This document shows positions 21,824 to 34,268 of a stretch of 64,000 bases of DNA, in pieces; the first letter of the stretch is position 1, and each line of letters begins with the position of its first letter. Under the pieces are notes generated by a model. It ran no database searches and was not told the DNA's origin. It saw only the letters and a program-made list of their open reading frames with translations. The translations under genes were made by a program, and so were the position numbers. The DNA is from Panaeolus papilionaceus (Eukaryota > Basidiomycota > Agaricomycetes > Agaricales). The stretch spans positions 420,072 through 484,071 of the forward strand of contig JADNRZ010000029.1 of assembly GCA_015501605.1 (NCBI GenBank), given 5' to 3'.

Positions 21824-24807
21824 TTATTTTGTACCAGAAAACGGGGGTAAGGGTGGAAGAACTTGGGACATAAACATTTCACTCCTGCTCGCCAGGTTAT
21901 CAAAAAATTTAGTTGAATGAGATGGCTGGGTTCCACGACGCCCTCTAACCCAGTCCCTCCATTCCTTCTTCGTCATGGGCGCCAACTCCTCCTTCTCGAG
22001 CAAGTCGATAAGCTGGCAAAATATTTCTTCGTCCTGTTGTGTCCACATGGCCCAGTACTTGTCTTTGGCAGATCCATACCAAGCCGCCACCGGAGGCATC
22101 CAAGATACGAGTTTGGGTCCTTGATTGGATTGTTCTGTTCGTAGAATGCGATATGGAGCTGATTAGTGTGATCCTTGCGAACATGAAGAAATTGTTACTC
22201 ACTCGTGGCTACATAATATGTCCCGATGAGAATTGATTCTTCTCGTTCCGTGAGGTCGTCGTCCGTGTATTTGTATTCTGGTCTCTCTGTTTCAAACACC
22301 TGACCCTGGTAGTGCACTCGCACCTCGGATGATGGCCCGTCAACTGCGCCATCAAAAGTGAGATACTGTTGCGCAATTCGCGAGAGGATGCCGCCTCTCA
22401 TCAGTGCAGCCCTACCAAAGGGACGACACAGCAGCTGTTCCGCGAGGAGTTTGTAGTTCTGATAATCCTTGCCAGTAAACTTTGTCCCAAGCGGGTATGT
22501 GAAGTGTTCCTCTGATTCGGGGACAGAATGCAGTCTTTGTCGAAAAACCGAGTCGGGGTATCGAAGAAGAGTATGGAATGGAACTCCCATTTCGAGAAGT
22601 GTTCGGGCGATAGTGAGGAGCGTGTGGTTGGGATTTTGGATGATGAGGCGAGCGATGAGGAGAACGGTGGTGGTACTTCGAACCCCGAGAAGCCAGTCAG
22701 TCGAGGCTGAGGTTGGTTTATGGATAATGTACAGATTATCGGCCAGGCGAACTATGCAGTTCCTAAAGGGGTAGAGTCCTGCTAAGTAGTAGCGATTATG
22801 CGGGCTGAGATCGTCGAGATCGGCGTCCAAAGAATTTTCCCCTTTCATCAGCTGTGCGATGAAACTCGTGATTCCCGATTTTTCGCCAGTCAAAAGGGTC
22901 GTATCGTCGGCCTTTATTTGTCTGATGTACTTCATAGCAGCGCCCCAAGGCAACGGCGATGACTGTTGAATGCGGCGACCCAACACGGGTGTGTAACCAA
23001 AGAAGAGAAACATGTGTTTGATAATATCCAAGTCTGGGTCGAAATAGCTGTTCAGGTGCTCCAGCTGGTCGTTTCTGTCAGCCATGATGACGTCGAAATC
23101 CACCGGTGGCAAGCTGGGTTCTGTGCAGTCTGTCCAATCTGTGACTAGGTTTGATGCGCTCTGATTCTCCTCCTGATCTGCTGCGTCTTCGCCAAGGGTG
23201 GTAGGCGTGAGGGAGGCCTGGAAAATGTTGTATCCACCCATGACGGGAGCAGGTGCTCCCTCTGAGAAGCCATCGTAAAGGTCCCACTCCGGTGGATTCT
23301 GAAAGGCATTGAAGCGGCGTGTTGATGGGTCCTTTTTCAAAAATGAGTGCAGGATGTCGCCTTGTCGCCGTCGGTCGATTTGAACTCGAGCATAGAAGGT
23401 CTTGCCATCATTGACAACTCTCCTCCAACGAAAGACGAGGTATCGTTGGCACGCATTGGGGTTTTGCTCCAGCTTCAGTCGTCGTCCTCGGGATTTGTGT
23501 GTTTCGCAAAACTCATATTCGGTCTGACGTGCTGCTTGTTTGGTGAAGAATTCGGACCAATGTTCGTAAAGTTGGTGGTCTTGGACGTCCCCACGCACTA
23601 GCAGTGGTGGCCAAGGATAGATGAGATACTTGGCCTTCCCTTTGAGTTGGCTACTGCTCAGCATCCTCGCGTGCTGGAGCGTGTCGATGATAGCCTGCTC
23701 GCCAGCAACAGTCGAAATCGAGGGGAGGGTGGACAGGTCGATGTGACGGACGGCCTTGTACAGGCTTTGGAAGGTCTGCGTGCTGAGCTCATTGACTCGA
23801 AGGATCTTCTGTATCTCATTGCCGAGGCTGGTAAAGTTCGAGCTGAGGTAGTGAACCATGACGAGAACCTTTACGTCAGGTGGGGCGTTAGCAAAAACGT
23901 CGTTTAACGCTTCGTCGACCATTTTCTGCGGTGGAATTAGCTTCTGTAGGTGGGGTTGTTGCCTGATCCAATGCTCCTCCTTCGCATTAAAAAGAAACCA
24001 GATAGGGATGTTGTATCGAAGGAACCATGAAATCGGTGGATTCTCCTTGCCGTACTGTGAAAGCTGCAGGACGACTCCGACCCGAGAGATACAGGCGTCG
24101 AAGTCGCAAACGGTGGATTGGGTTAAGCTTTCAAGCCAGTCATCCTCGAAACCGGCGTCTTGAAGGCAAGTGTACCATGTAGGGACATCTTCCTCCTGCC
24201 GTTGGAAACTGCGATAGTGCCGCGGAAGCTGTGACAGAGAGACGAGATAAGACATGAATCCCATCCAGAGCACGAACCAATCACGAGAAATCTTTGCCCG
24301 TTTCTTAACGATCTCGGCAGACTTGTGCTTGTAGGCATATCCCATCTCGTATGGATTGGGTGGTGGATTGCCAGATATTTTGTGCGATAGACGTAGGACA
24401 TTGCAGGCCTCGACTATCTTGTCTTCTACTTCCTTCCATTCCTGCCTGTGCTCTTCTGCGACTTGATGCCGGGTTTCTGGGGGATCGCCTGGATTTTTGA
24501 TGTGTTCAACTTGGTGTATGTCTGGCCTCCACCGCAGAGACTCAAACGGTCTCGATGTGAATGACGGTGATAGTGGCACAAACGCCATCCAACCCCAGTG
24601 CAAGTCCCACCATCTGGGTTCTTTGAAGTTGTGCACAGAGGTATTTGGACGTGAACGATTCTCAAATGGAGAAGACAAGGACGGGTTTTCGGGGGGGATC
24701 GAGACGAATTTCCTTGTCGAGTTCGGTGACACGTAGAGTCTCCCATTGGATACGATGACCGATGCGTTTTTCCAGTCGACAGGGGGGATCACATCCGTGG
24801 TATCCAT
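21824..24807 (-). CDS. large uncharacterised protein, 2 exons, about 970 aa
   Basis: Exon 1 (24807-22203) is an 868-codon open frame. A GTGAGT..CAG intron (22202-22135) joins it to exon 2 (22134-21824). The splice is supported because exon 2 continues in frame with coding-type sequence (PPVAAWYGSAKDKYWAMW) to a stop. I do not recognise the family. The protein is rich in Trp and Pro, with a conserved-looking opening (PRWWDLHWGWMAFVPLSPSF, RPFESLRWRPDI), an amphipathic charged stretch (residues about 115-175), a short hydrophobic segment (WFVLWMGFMSYLVSLSQLP), and a basic middle with KSRGRRLKLEQN. No P-loop, HNH, DDE or polymerase motif is seen, and no signal peptide. Agaric genomes hold many large orphan proteins of this general style; that is background knowledge, not a match I could test. 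Confidence 0.7.
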
Positions 24808-25009
24808 ATTGTAGTCGATTGTATCTTGCTAATTGGCATTTTAGGACCATTTGACGAGAAAAAAAGAGGGGTAACCTTACCAGGTAGGTGATCGAGACGC
24901 AGTGATAACCCACGGCGATTATGGGGGCAGATAGCAAGCAATATTAGTATCTTCACTGCACTGCGAGGTGATATATTTGTCGTTGGCAGATTGAAACTCC
25001 GCTTCGTCG

Positions 25010-26620
25010 AGGGCATATGACCTTGAGATTTGTGAGAATGAACTTTATTGCTTCTGCAGTGAAGAGGTACCTCGAGGCGCTACTTTTCGTGTCATGTGCG
25101 GTACACATCAAACTGAAAACAGATAAAACTGTCAACCGTCGGAAAAGCGATTTTGCATATCACTACATTTAAACAACCCGGCTGGCATCTGTGAGACAGT
25201 GATTAAGAACAGAATGGAAAGGGGGCGCTGGTGTCACGGTATCTGGACGGTTATCTGGATGAAAAAGCAGCCATATTGTGTCAGTATAAATGACGAGGAT
25301 CCATAATAAACTTACTAGAAACCCGTAAGGAGTACAGTTCGACTCAATTTAGAATCGCGACAGGAAGAACAATTGCGCGAACTATTCATACGGTTAGTGA
25401 GTAAATTGCTACAGAAACCAAATCGTTTACCTGGACAGGTCTAAGAGTAAAATTGAACGCAGGAACTTGAATTCCGTGCTGGAAGGAAATAACATGTCCA
25501 GGCATCATGCGTTAAACCTGATTTTTTCTGTCAGAAAAATCAAATAAATAAAAATGAGAGCGATACGATATACATACTGTGGTCCTTGAGGAACGATTAG
25601 CCCTCTTGGTACCCAACAAGTCACCTCGCATTGCCTAAGTGACTACGATCACCAGCGCAGGTGACTTTGTTTGTTGGATCCAAGGTCGGTGATTGGCGAG
25701 TAACTTTGATTCAGTACCAAGTCTGGATGTCGTCACACCCCATCCTAGTCACCTTCCGGTCATTATCAACTCTGACACAGCGACCACGTCATTGCGTATC
25801 TGGGCTGATATATGAACGTGCAAGTAAGATGCAATGGTGCATCGGGTGGCGTATAGATTTCAATCCTCGGCGAAGGAACGATGACTAGGATGTCCGAGGG
25901 GTGGATGGAAGGTGAGGTGATGATATTCATAGATGATGTTCACCACGAGACGCGTCTAGAGGGTTGGTTGCATGTTGGTTGGTTGAAGTTCATAGGATGA
26001 TGGAAAACATGTATGCGTACCTTGTGTCGCTAATGCATTCCCTCCATATGAGGCTTTGATGATTCCCAGAGTGATGTGTGTCGTGAATGTCTGAATCGTA
26101 GCGTTTTTGATTGTAAGGCGATGACGAATGCACCAGAAATCGGTTCATTTCTAGTGATCAATGATTAAAAAACGACGAATCTACCACAAACTTGGCTCAC
26201 CAGATGAAAGGCCGACACGGGAAACTTCGTGCAATTCGTGCTACGAAATGGGCACGTCATGCTAGAATGTAAAGATAACATCAGTAACGGAGAGTACACA
26301 GAGACACAACGGACCTGGTTACTTTGCTGTTCAATATCAAACAGAATTCATGTTGAAACCATGGTCACTGGTCACTGCGGGATATGGAGTAGACCAACTC
26401 TGCGAAAAAGGGTGAGTGCGTCATATGGAAGCATCCTTATGCTGAGCAAACAGGGGACTGAATGCACGTTTCAGATTAGACGGGGGCCAGTGCTCCTTGT
26501 ACGGGTACCAATGATACGATAGATGATCTGATTCTTTGTCAATTATTAGCGTGTAACTTGACAAAGAAAACCCCATCATCAGTTGCGCGGAGTTCAGGCT
26601 CCTAAGCCATTGACCAGGCG
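25010..26620 (-). pseudogene. duplicated segment, copy A (decayed unknown gene)
   Basis: This stretch is a diverged direct copy of 28250-29960. Shared blocks include AAACTGTCAACC, GATTTTTTCTGTCAGAAAA, GAGGAACGATTAGCC, GGTTGGTTGAAGTTCA and TGCAATTCGTGC, in the same order. Read on the minus strand, exon-like pieces appear: ITLGIIKASYGGNALATQ before a GTACGC donor, and PGHVISFQHGIQVPAFNFTL before GTAAAC. The piece homologous to FTFQHDFPVLWHELHD of copy B is interrupted here by several TAG/TGA codons (around 26200-26400), so copy A looks dead in that exon. The protein family is not recognised. Exon borders are only approximate. Confidence 0.55.
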
Positions 26621-26639
26621 CGCCAACAGGAGATAGAAA

Positions 26640-27492
26640 CATTCGATCAAATTCAGAACCAGTGCTGTATTTCCAGTGACCAGTCGGACAAATGGCGCTG
26701 CGCCGTGAGCTGTGGGTCTTACAGGCTCATTTCAGCCTGAAGAAGTAAGGGGCATGAAGTTTGGGCCCTAGTAGAGCAATAGACCATTAGTATCATATCC
26801 ATATATTGGTATGCAGTTTCCATACATCAAATTGCGCCATCCATACACCATACGGTGCACTGTCAAGACAGCTGTTCATCGGCTTCGGCAGCAGAATCGC
26901 ACCATCCACACCCAAGCGCGAGAGCCTGATATTTACACATACGCCTACTCGGCCTCCAAACATTCAGGTATTCTGTCCGTTTTAAGGAATGGAGCGCATA
27001 ACCGTTCCCAAAGCCGTCGACTATCAAGCTTTCAATGAGAAAGCTGACTCAACTTCTCCGACCATCACGCCTATAGGGCGCATGCTTTGTAGACCAAAAA
27101 CCCATTTCCGACATTGCAACGAAGCTGTAAAAAAAAGGTTCAGACCAAGTAACCGACTCCAGAAATATGGCTGACCAATAATGGTGTTGGGTTCAACATC
27201 AGATGGTTGAATATGGCTCGACCCACAAAACCCACAAATAGTTGCATACGGGGGTTCAACTCCCATCCGATATTCGGTCGTAATGAGACCAGACCAAACC
27301 ATGCTCAAATAGCGCGAAAAATAGTAAGACAGTTTTTCGACGCAGCACTTCCTCATGCCTATAATTATCTTGCATTAGTGATATTAAGAACTTGTACATG
27401 TAGATATATCTGTCAGGAACGCGTGAGCAAGCATTTTCCAGATACAAGAGAGAAAAGCGGCGGACCTAGGAATTATGTACGACCTGCCAATT
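26640..27492. other. about 850 bp, nothing supported
   Basis: Only short or antisense frames (plus 26811-27038, minus 27024-27356, plus 27207-27512). The last overlaps the uL30m gene on the other strand. No domain or repeat was recognised. Confidence 0.35.
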
Positions 27493-27936
27493 TTATATGT
27501 TCATCAGGTTGACTGTGCGAGAACCAACGACCTTGTATCCTCGCGGTGCCTTTCTCGCTTGTCTCTGCTCCTGTTTCGTCATCACTCTGTCCTCCGGGAC
27601 ATTCTCAACCTCCACCAACTCCTTCACAGCGAGAATTTTACCAGCCACCTCCGGACCATGCGAGAAATATACTGTCTGGTGACGACGATGAGTACCCAGC
27701 GCCTTCAAGGTGCCCTTTTTCTTGTCGCCTAGTGAAATGGCTGACCGCCGAAGTGTGATTTTGAAATGGGTTGTGGGCTTTGACTCGGGTGCCTGTTCCG
27801 TTGCGGCTGGCGTGGTGCTTGAGCTACTGGCATTTAGCAGGGATGATGAAGTTGTTTTTGTCCTATGAAAACCGGGACGCGTTCCAGCACGCATGTAAAC
27901 ATTCAGAAGAGTTCGACATGATGTTTGGGCAGCCAT
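27493..27936 (-). CDS. MRPL33: mitochondrial ribosomal protein uL30m
   Basis: This is a mitochondrial large-subunit protein of the bacterial L30 family, encoded by a single exon of 147 codons. Residues 1-55 form a basic, Ser/Thr-rich presequence (SCRTLLNVYMRAGTRPGFHR) typical of matrix import. The L30 core is clear: HFKITLRRSAISLGDKKKG, TLKALGTHRRHQTVYFSHGP, EVAGKILAVKELVEVENV. A short C-terminal extension (residues about 118-147, ARKAPRGYKVVGS) is common in fungal homologues. It sits between the two copies of the 1.6-kb duplicated segment but is not itself duplicated within the window. Confidence 0.9.
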   Translation of the reverse strand: MAAQTSCRTLLNVYMRAGTRPGFHRTKTTSSSLLNASSSSTTPAATEQAPESKPTTHFKITLRRSAISLGDKKKGTLKALGTHRRHQTVYFSHGPEVAGKILAVKELVEVENVPEDRVMTKQEQRQARKAPRGYKVVGSRTVNLMNI

Positions 27937-28249
27937 GTTTGAAAGGTCAATTTAGGTGTGTAGGTTGGTCTGTTTCAAATTTAAGGGAAGAAAAGAAGTC
28001 ATTCAACTGTTTAAAACATAATAACGTAAGTGACGCACCTACAAGAAAGTTCCTGAAGACGCCAGACGCGTCGGACGATGGTGGTGGCTAGACCAAAAAG
28101 CGATTGCTGGGTTAGGTACTACTTATGCGGAACAGCGTGTTGCTTGTTTGGGAATGTGGTAGATTCTAAAGAAAGTCTAAACGCCGATAAGAAAATCTGC
28201 AGTCTTCTGGAAATAACAATAGCAAAGAAAATCACATGAGCAGATGACT

Positions 28250-29960
28250 AAGATACTGAGAATGAACTTTACTCAGACTGCTTCCGCATAGAAGCGGGAT
28301 CTCGAGGCGCTACTTCTCACGTCATGTGGGATGATCATTGTAGACATCAAACTGAAAAACAGATAAAACTGTCAACCATCGGAAAAGCAATTTTGCATAT
28401 CACTACATTTGGACAACCTAGCTAGCATCTCTGAGACGGTGATAAAGAGCAGAACGCAGGGGGGGTGCTGGTGTCACAATATCTGAAGGGTTGGCCTGAT
28501 GACAAAAGCAGCCACTTTGTGTCAGTGTAGATAAACGATGGATATCTATAATCAACTTACTGGAAACCCACAAGGAGTACAGTTCGACTCAATTTAGAAT
28601 CACGACAGGAAGTAAATTGCGCGAACTATTCATACGGTTGGTGAGTAGGTGGCTGCAGAAACCAAATTATGTACCTAGACACGTCCAAGAGTAAAATTGA
28701 ACGCAAGAACGTGAATTCCGTGCTGGAAGGAAATAAAATGACCAGGCATCATGCGTTAAACCTGATTTTTTCTGTCAGAAAATCAAATGAATAAAAATGA
28801 GAGCGATACGACATACATACCGTGGTCCTTGAGGAACGATTAGCCGTCTTTATGCACCTCACATCGCGTGATTGACGACCATCGCCAGCGCATCAGCTCT
28901 ATTCCATCCACCACAATACTCGAACCCTCGCGTAATACTAACCCTCTTTTCCCTTTGGCATCCTGTGCTTCAGAATCACTATCAACCACATCCAGCGGAT
29001 ACTACCCCGAGCCTCGTTCATCCGCCAAGCATGATCGCAATCAACGATATTCGTTTCAAAAACACAACGTGAACGATTTCCAAGCAACCTCCCTCTCGCA
29101 TGCTTTCCGCATTTCAGGCTTTTTGTTTCCGTGCGTCCCGACGATCCCATAAATCACTAATGTTCATCATGTCCTACACAGCACGACGTCACAGCGTATC
29201 TGCGCTAATATATGAGCATGTAACGATAAAACGTGGGGTTACAGAAGAGGGTTGGTTGCAGGTTGGTTGGTTGAAGTTCAAAAGATGATGGAAAACATGC
29301 ATGTGTACCTCATGTCACTAATGCATTCCCTCCAGATGAACCCTTAATGATTTCCAGAGTGATGCATGTCATGAATGTCTGAATCACGGTGTTTTTGTTT
29401 GTAGGCCGAGGAAGAATGCACCAAAATTGGTGGCTTCTAGTGAGAAATGACTATAAAACACATCTCCGCCACAAACTCGCACTCACCAGATGAAATACTG
29501 ACACGGAAAACGTCGTGCAATTCGTGCCACAAAACGGGAAAATCATGCTGGAATGTGAAGGTAACATCAGCGACGGAGGGTGCATAGAGAGACACAACGA
29601 ACCTGGTCACTGTGCCATCGAATATTACAACAAACTTCATGTTGAAACCATTCTCGCGGGACACTTCTAGATATGAAGTAGACCAACTCTGTGAAAAAGG
29701 GTGAGCGCGTCGTAAACAACATCTTGGAGTATGAACTTCCTGAAGGTCCAATGTAAGCCAATACTTTATTGGCTGCGAACGTGGACGAGGATTGTCGCAA
29801 TTTCTGAGCTTCAAGTCCACAGAGAGGAATGAAAATTGAAATAAGGGGACGAATAGAACTAGGGACAGTGGTCGAGGCAGGCGGAAGAGGTTGGAGTGTA
29901 AAGGTATGGTATTGAAACGGAGCACGTCAGAGTGTGAGTGGCTTAAACTACATCTATAAA
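28250..29960 (-). pseudogene. duplicated segment, copy B (unknown gene, partly intact)
   Basis: This is the better kept copy of the segment also present at 25010-26620. On the minus strand a frame from 29925 gives a hydrophobic start (MLRFNTIPLHSNLFRLPRPL). It runs through YLEVSRENGFNMKFVVIFDG and ADVTFTFQHDFPVLWHELHD to a GTGAGT donor at about 29487. Downstream exon-like pieces are IQTFMTCITLEIIKG and PGHFISFQHGIHVLAFNFTL. Later pieces contain stops, so at least part is degraded. Plus-strand frames in 28868-29152 lie in a section not shared with copy A and could be an insertion. The protein is not recognised; the hydrophobic start might be a signal or transit peptide. Confidence 0.5.
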
Positions 29961-30689
29961 CTGCTGAAGTTAGTCAGGAGTTCCAGATGAATGATTAACA
30001 GGACGACAGCTTACCTAGGCTATCATGAAGTCCAGGCTTAAACTTTAACCATGCCACGACTAACTGGTTCTTGAATGGCAGAATAACATGGCCGCCTTTC
30101 ATCCTGAGAGCTGAACGTTGACGCCTACCTGGTAAGCATTCACGCTTATCGAGTATACCGTAAAGAGTCAAGTGAAACTAAATTAAATTAAAACGAAGAA
30201 ATCTGTGGCTTATTGAGCATAGAAAATTAGATCTAATGAGCCTCTGAGGTAGACAAAGGTTGACTTACTTGATTGCACCAGTTCAGACAAAACCTAGCCA
30301 TGTTCGTGAGGCTAATGTACTAAAGTTATGAGTCATCGTCGTCCAAATACCGTGCATGAGATGAGTTCAATACGAAAGTACGAAAAACGCCGCCATCGTG
30401 TAGCAACAAGGTGGTGGTAGCAGGTCACTCGCTAAGAATAGTGCAACGGCTGTGAAATCGATTTCAAACTCCGAAATCTCGAATCCCACAGCGCCTGGTC
30501 AACACCTCACACCTGACGACGACGACCGCAGACTCCGACGCATTGTATATCCAGCAAATAATCGCCGAAGATGCTTTGTCGTAAGTTTTATGGCGTTATT
30601 ATGCAGTTTATCTGACAAAATACACAGGAACCTGCTCTGATCAGCACGATCAGCGATCCCAGTGTTTCTCTAGGATCCTAAGTTGAGTC
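29961..30689. other. third relic exon of the 25/28-kb family, otherwise empty
   Basis: On the minus strand at about 30130-30010 the sequence reads KGGHVILPFKNQLVVAWLKF, which resembles PGHVISFQHGIQVPAFNFTL of the duplicated segment (shared GHVI, hydrophobic pattern). I take it as a more diverged third copy of that exon. The rest of the stretch shows no gene. Confidence 0.35.
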
Positions 30690-31715
30690 TTGCAACTCTG
30701 GCTTGGAGTACCGACCCAAGTTGCCCGGCTTTGCAACGTCTTTGTAAATTGGACGTAAGTATCTCAGCGGATGTCTAGACATGAGTCGGATTACCAGCTC
30801 AGTCTACCTCATCCTGCGGGGATCAACCATCACTCAGGCTCTCTTGTGTTGGCACTATCAGGTCGGGCGTTCTGGCTTGGATTACCGACCCAAACTATCT
30901 GGTCTTGTGCGACATTGGCCTGACCGAAGGACGAAGGAATCCCAACGGATAGCTGGTCATGGGTCGGATTACCAGCTCAGCCCAGCTTGTCCTGCGGGTT
31001 CCAACTGGTGCATGCACTAACGTCAGACGATTCTGTTTTGGATTACCGATTCAAATCGTTTTGGCTCCGTGCACAGGTGTACCAACAGATGGAATCGGCT
31101 TCAACGGGTGGTTTGAACTTGGGTCGGATTACCAGCTCAGTTTTTCTCATTCTGCGAGGTCGAGTGGGGCCTGTGTGTGCGCTCCTTACGCTGGAGGGTT
31201 CTGTTTTGGATTACCGATTCAAACCTTCTAGCTGTGGTGTGGCGCCGCCTCAACCAGTGGATGACGCGATCTCAACGGGCGGATGGGCATGGGTCGGAGT
31301 ACCAGCTCAGTCTGTCTTCTCTGCGAGGTCGTGCGGAATCGTGTTTGCGCCTTAACGTCAGGTGGTTCTGGATTGGACTACCGATTCAAGCTATCTGGCT
31401 GTGGTGTGACACGCTCAGATTCCAATGGGTGGTTGGACTTGGGTCGGATTACCAGCTCAGTTCTTTCATCTTGCGGGATCGGAATGGCTCGTGCGTTGGC
31501 ATTGTAGGTCGGGTAGTTCTGTTTTGGAGTACCGATTCAAGCTGTCCGGTTCTGATGCGACGTTGGGCCAAGCGATGGAGGGAGCGATTCCAAAGGGTAG
31601 TGAGCATGGGTTGGATTACCGTCTCAGCTCGTTATATCCTGCGGGGTCAGGCCTAGTGGGCTGGGTTTAGCGGGAATGGGTCTCGTGTTGGATTACCGAC
31701 TCAGTGCTCATCCTG
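30690..31715 (+). repeat. dimeric tandem repeat, about 150-180 bp units
   Basis: A GTCGGATTACCAGCTCAG-type block recurs starting at 30785, 30963, 31123, 31293 (GAGTACC variant), 31443, 31610 (GTTGG variant) and 31686. A related block, TTGGATTACCGATTCAAA, alternates with it, giving a monomer of about 83 bp arranged as a dimer. Units diverge by substitutions and small indels. Because reading frames change between units, the peptide repeats visible in translation (GRITSSV, LDYRFK) are probably incidental and the array is non-coding. Confidence 0.75.
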
Positions 31716-34268
31716 CGGCTCGGCTTGCGAGGCCATGGGTAGTGTAGAACATGGGCATTTTAGCACAACATGGTCACTTGTAAGTACACCAAGGACAATT
31801 TTATTTACAACATGGGCACTCGTATTTAGAACACGGGCATTCTAGTTGGTAGTTACCTCGTGTACACCAATGTGCACTTCCGACGCGGCATGTTCTACTG
31901 ACCTTCTTTTGTCTAGGTATTATCTTCGAGAATCTGTCTGCCCTCCTTTCTCTGGAGTGGCGAGCAACATCTTGGCCCCTTATGTAAGTACAAATATTGT
32001 TGTGCTTCACATGTTCTGACATGACTTTCGCTCGCAGGACCGTCGCAATAGACCAAGTACTCAACAGAGAACACGGCTCACCGATTGCTAAGCCCCACTT
32101 GCACTTCACTCGTCCAAATACCTTCACAGGCATGCCCGCTTGATCTCCGTTTCTGTGGACGCTAGACCTCACCAACTCAACCAACCCAAAATTTGACAAT
32201 TATTGGTGGTTCTTCAAGGTCACCAGCACCAGCACTGTCACCATCACTGTCGTCAATTGTCGTCCACTCTCGCTCCCCGACTGATGCGTTCTCCTTGAAG
32301 TTGCCATCGTCGCACCGTTCAACGAAGCATCCGCCTCCACTTCGCTGCTCCTCTGTGTCATCGGATCATCCTTGTCCATCTAACCAGCTCGACCTCTGTG
32401 TGCGCGATTGCACATTCTCGCTAACTCGACGACGACGCGAGTTTGTCCGATGGATATCCCAACACGCTGGCACCCAGCACATCAAGTAAATCGAGTGATG
32501 CCGTTCTCAAAAGGGCAGCGCGCGTCGCCCTCGCCTACCCACCTACCTTTCGCCAGACTTTTTTCGGCACTTGAAGCACGGCCGGCGCTCTGAACTGGGT
32601 TGATGTGTTATTGGGTTCAATTCTTTGCTGGTGCTGTGTCATGGTCGTTTGGCTCCACTCACGAGGGTCGACATCGTTGGTACGTATTATTTGGCTTTTC
32701 TTTACCTTCCTTTCTCTAAACGCAATTCATAGATGGCGTGTTGGGCTGTTATCATAGCCTACCTGTATCCTTTTACCAGACGGTTCAACCATAATGTTGA
32801 ACGTCTTCGGAGGAACATTGGAAGGTACGTCCGAGTCGTTTTCAGGTCCATTTACCGATATCGCTTATTGATCATCCCTGTCGTTTTTTTAGTCCTTGCT
32901 CTGCTGTCAACCTGACTCTCACGCAAACTTTATCATCGTTGTCGAGCTTGTCACAACGGCTCGTCGTCGGGTAGGACAGTCCATGTGGGCTTGGAGATGA
33001 TATGAAAGCTCTTGCGCTTGTCAGGAGGTTATGGTAAGTCGATTTCTTTAACTTTTTGTCCTCCCGCTTACACGATTTCCTCGTTTTCAAAGCGTCGACA
33101 CCACTTACCCTGCCGTACCCCTCCTCTGATCCCATGCGCCCCCGTTTAAGTTGAGACTTGAGGTCTACGCTGAAAACTCCGGACCTCCGAAATACTGAGA
33201 CTGCTACGTCGTCCGTATCCGCGTTTGAGTCGACCGTTAGTGAACTAAGTCACGACGAGGTTGAGGTACCCCAGCCAAAGTTGGTCATTTTGACTGCGCA
33301 CGACCGTAACGGCATAAGTTGTATCGCGCATGATGCATGATGGGCATGCAGTCACAGACTCACAGTGCGACGTAATGAGGAATGGAATGATGGGCGGAGG
33401 TGGCGTTGAGTGTTCGAGGAGGTTGTTGGGATGACTTTGCTTCTCAGGTTACCAGTTGGGAGTGGGCTGGATATCGTGTTATCTCAGGGCGTCTCACCGA
33501 CCAGCCTCGTCGGCGGGGTTTCTCGCAGCCATGGTATTCATGTGGCATTGGGATGGTGGTCGGGTACACAGGTCAGATACACATTTGGACTCGCGCAGTA
33601 TGGCGCTTAATCCAATCGTCGAGTGTCCCTTGCGCCGCATCGACATTTGGGGCATTTTCTGCCGTTGCTTTCCAAGCACACGGAGGGCCAAGGTGGTGCC
33701 GGCCTGTCATGCACTCGACATTGGAGGGGCGAAGTGGTGTGGTTTGGTGGCACAGATGTTGACAGTGTACGGAGAGTTCACTGGCGGCTGACTCGATGGA
33801 CTTGAAATTGGTGATGGAGAGCTCAGTAGAGAGGGTGGAACCCGCTTCTGTGTCTCTTTGTGCATGTATTGAGATGAAGCGGGATGTAGCGGTGGTCGAG
33901 TTTAGACGTTTAGACATGTACGACTACATCTCAGGACTTTGGTAAAATCGGCTATGGCACGGCGATGAATGTACATTGTCATAAAGAATTACGTGGACAG
34001 CCCGAAGCACTTTGGTTATTGCTGCTACTTTATTATGAGTGAGTGAGTGTAAGCTATAAATTTATCAAGGTAAGAAAATGACTGAGTCTCAATCAATCTA
34101 AGTTCACGAAGTCAATGAGCGTATGAGTAGAAATAGAGGTGGGAAAAAAGTCGCCAATAGGCAGTGGGCGCAATTCGCACAGCTTGCCTTTGTCCACATC
34201 GCACGTCTACTGCACTTGACAAACTCTTTGCTATATCTGCTATATCTGCTACCAAAAACAAAGCAATC
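31716..34268. other. 2.5 kb without a supported gene
   Basis: Just after the tandem array, ACATGGGCA/ACACGGGCA motifs recur at 31750-31850. Frames at 32193-32489, 33158-33340, 33400-33791 and minus 33573-33917 are short and unlike known proteins, and I could not join them by splicing with confidence. TATAAATT at 34057 lies about 210 bp upstream of the receptor ATG. Confidence 0.35.

Noticed and set aside
30781..31670. Peptide repeats GRITSSV / LDYRFK as a repeat protein
   Set aside because: Units change reading frame along the array, so the repeat is conserved as DNA, not as protein.
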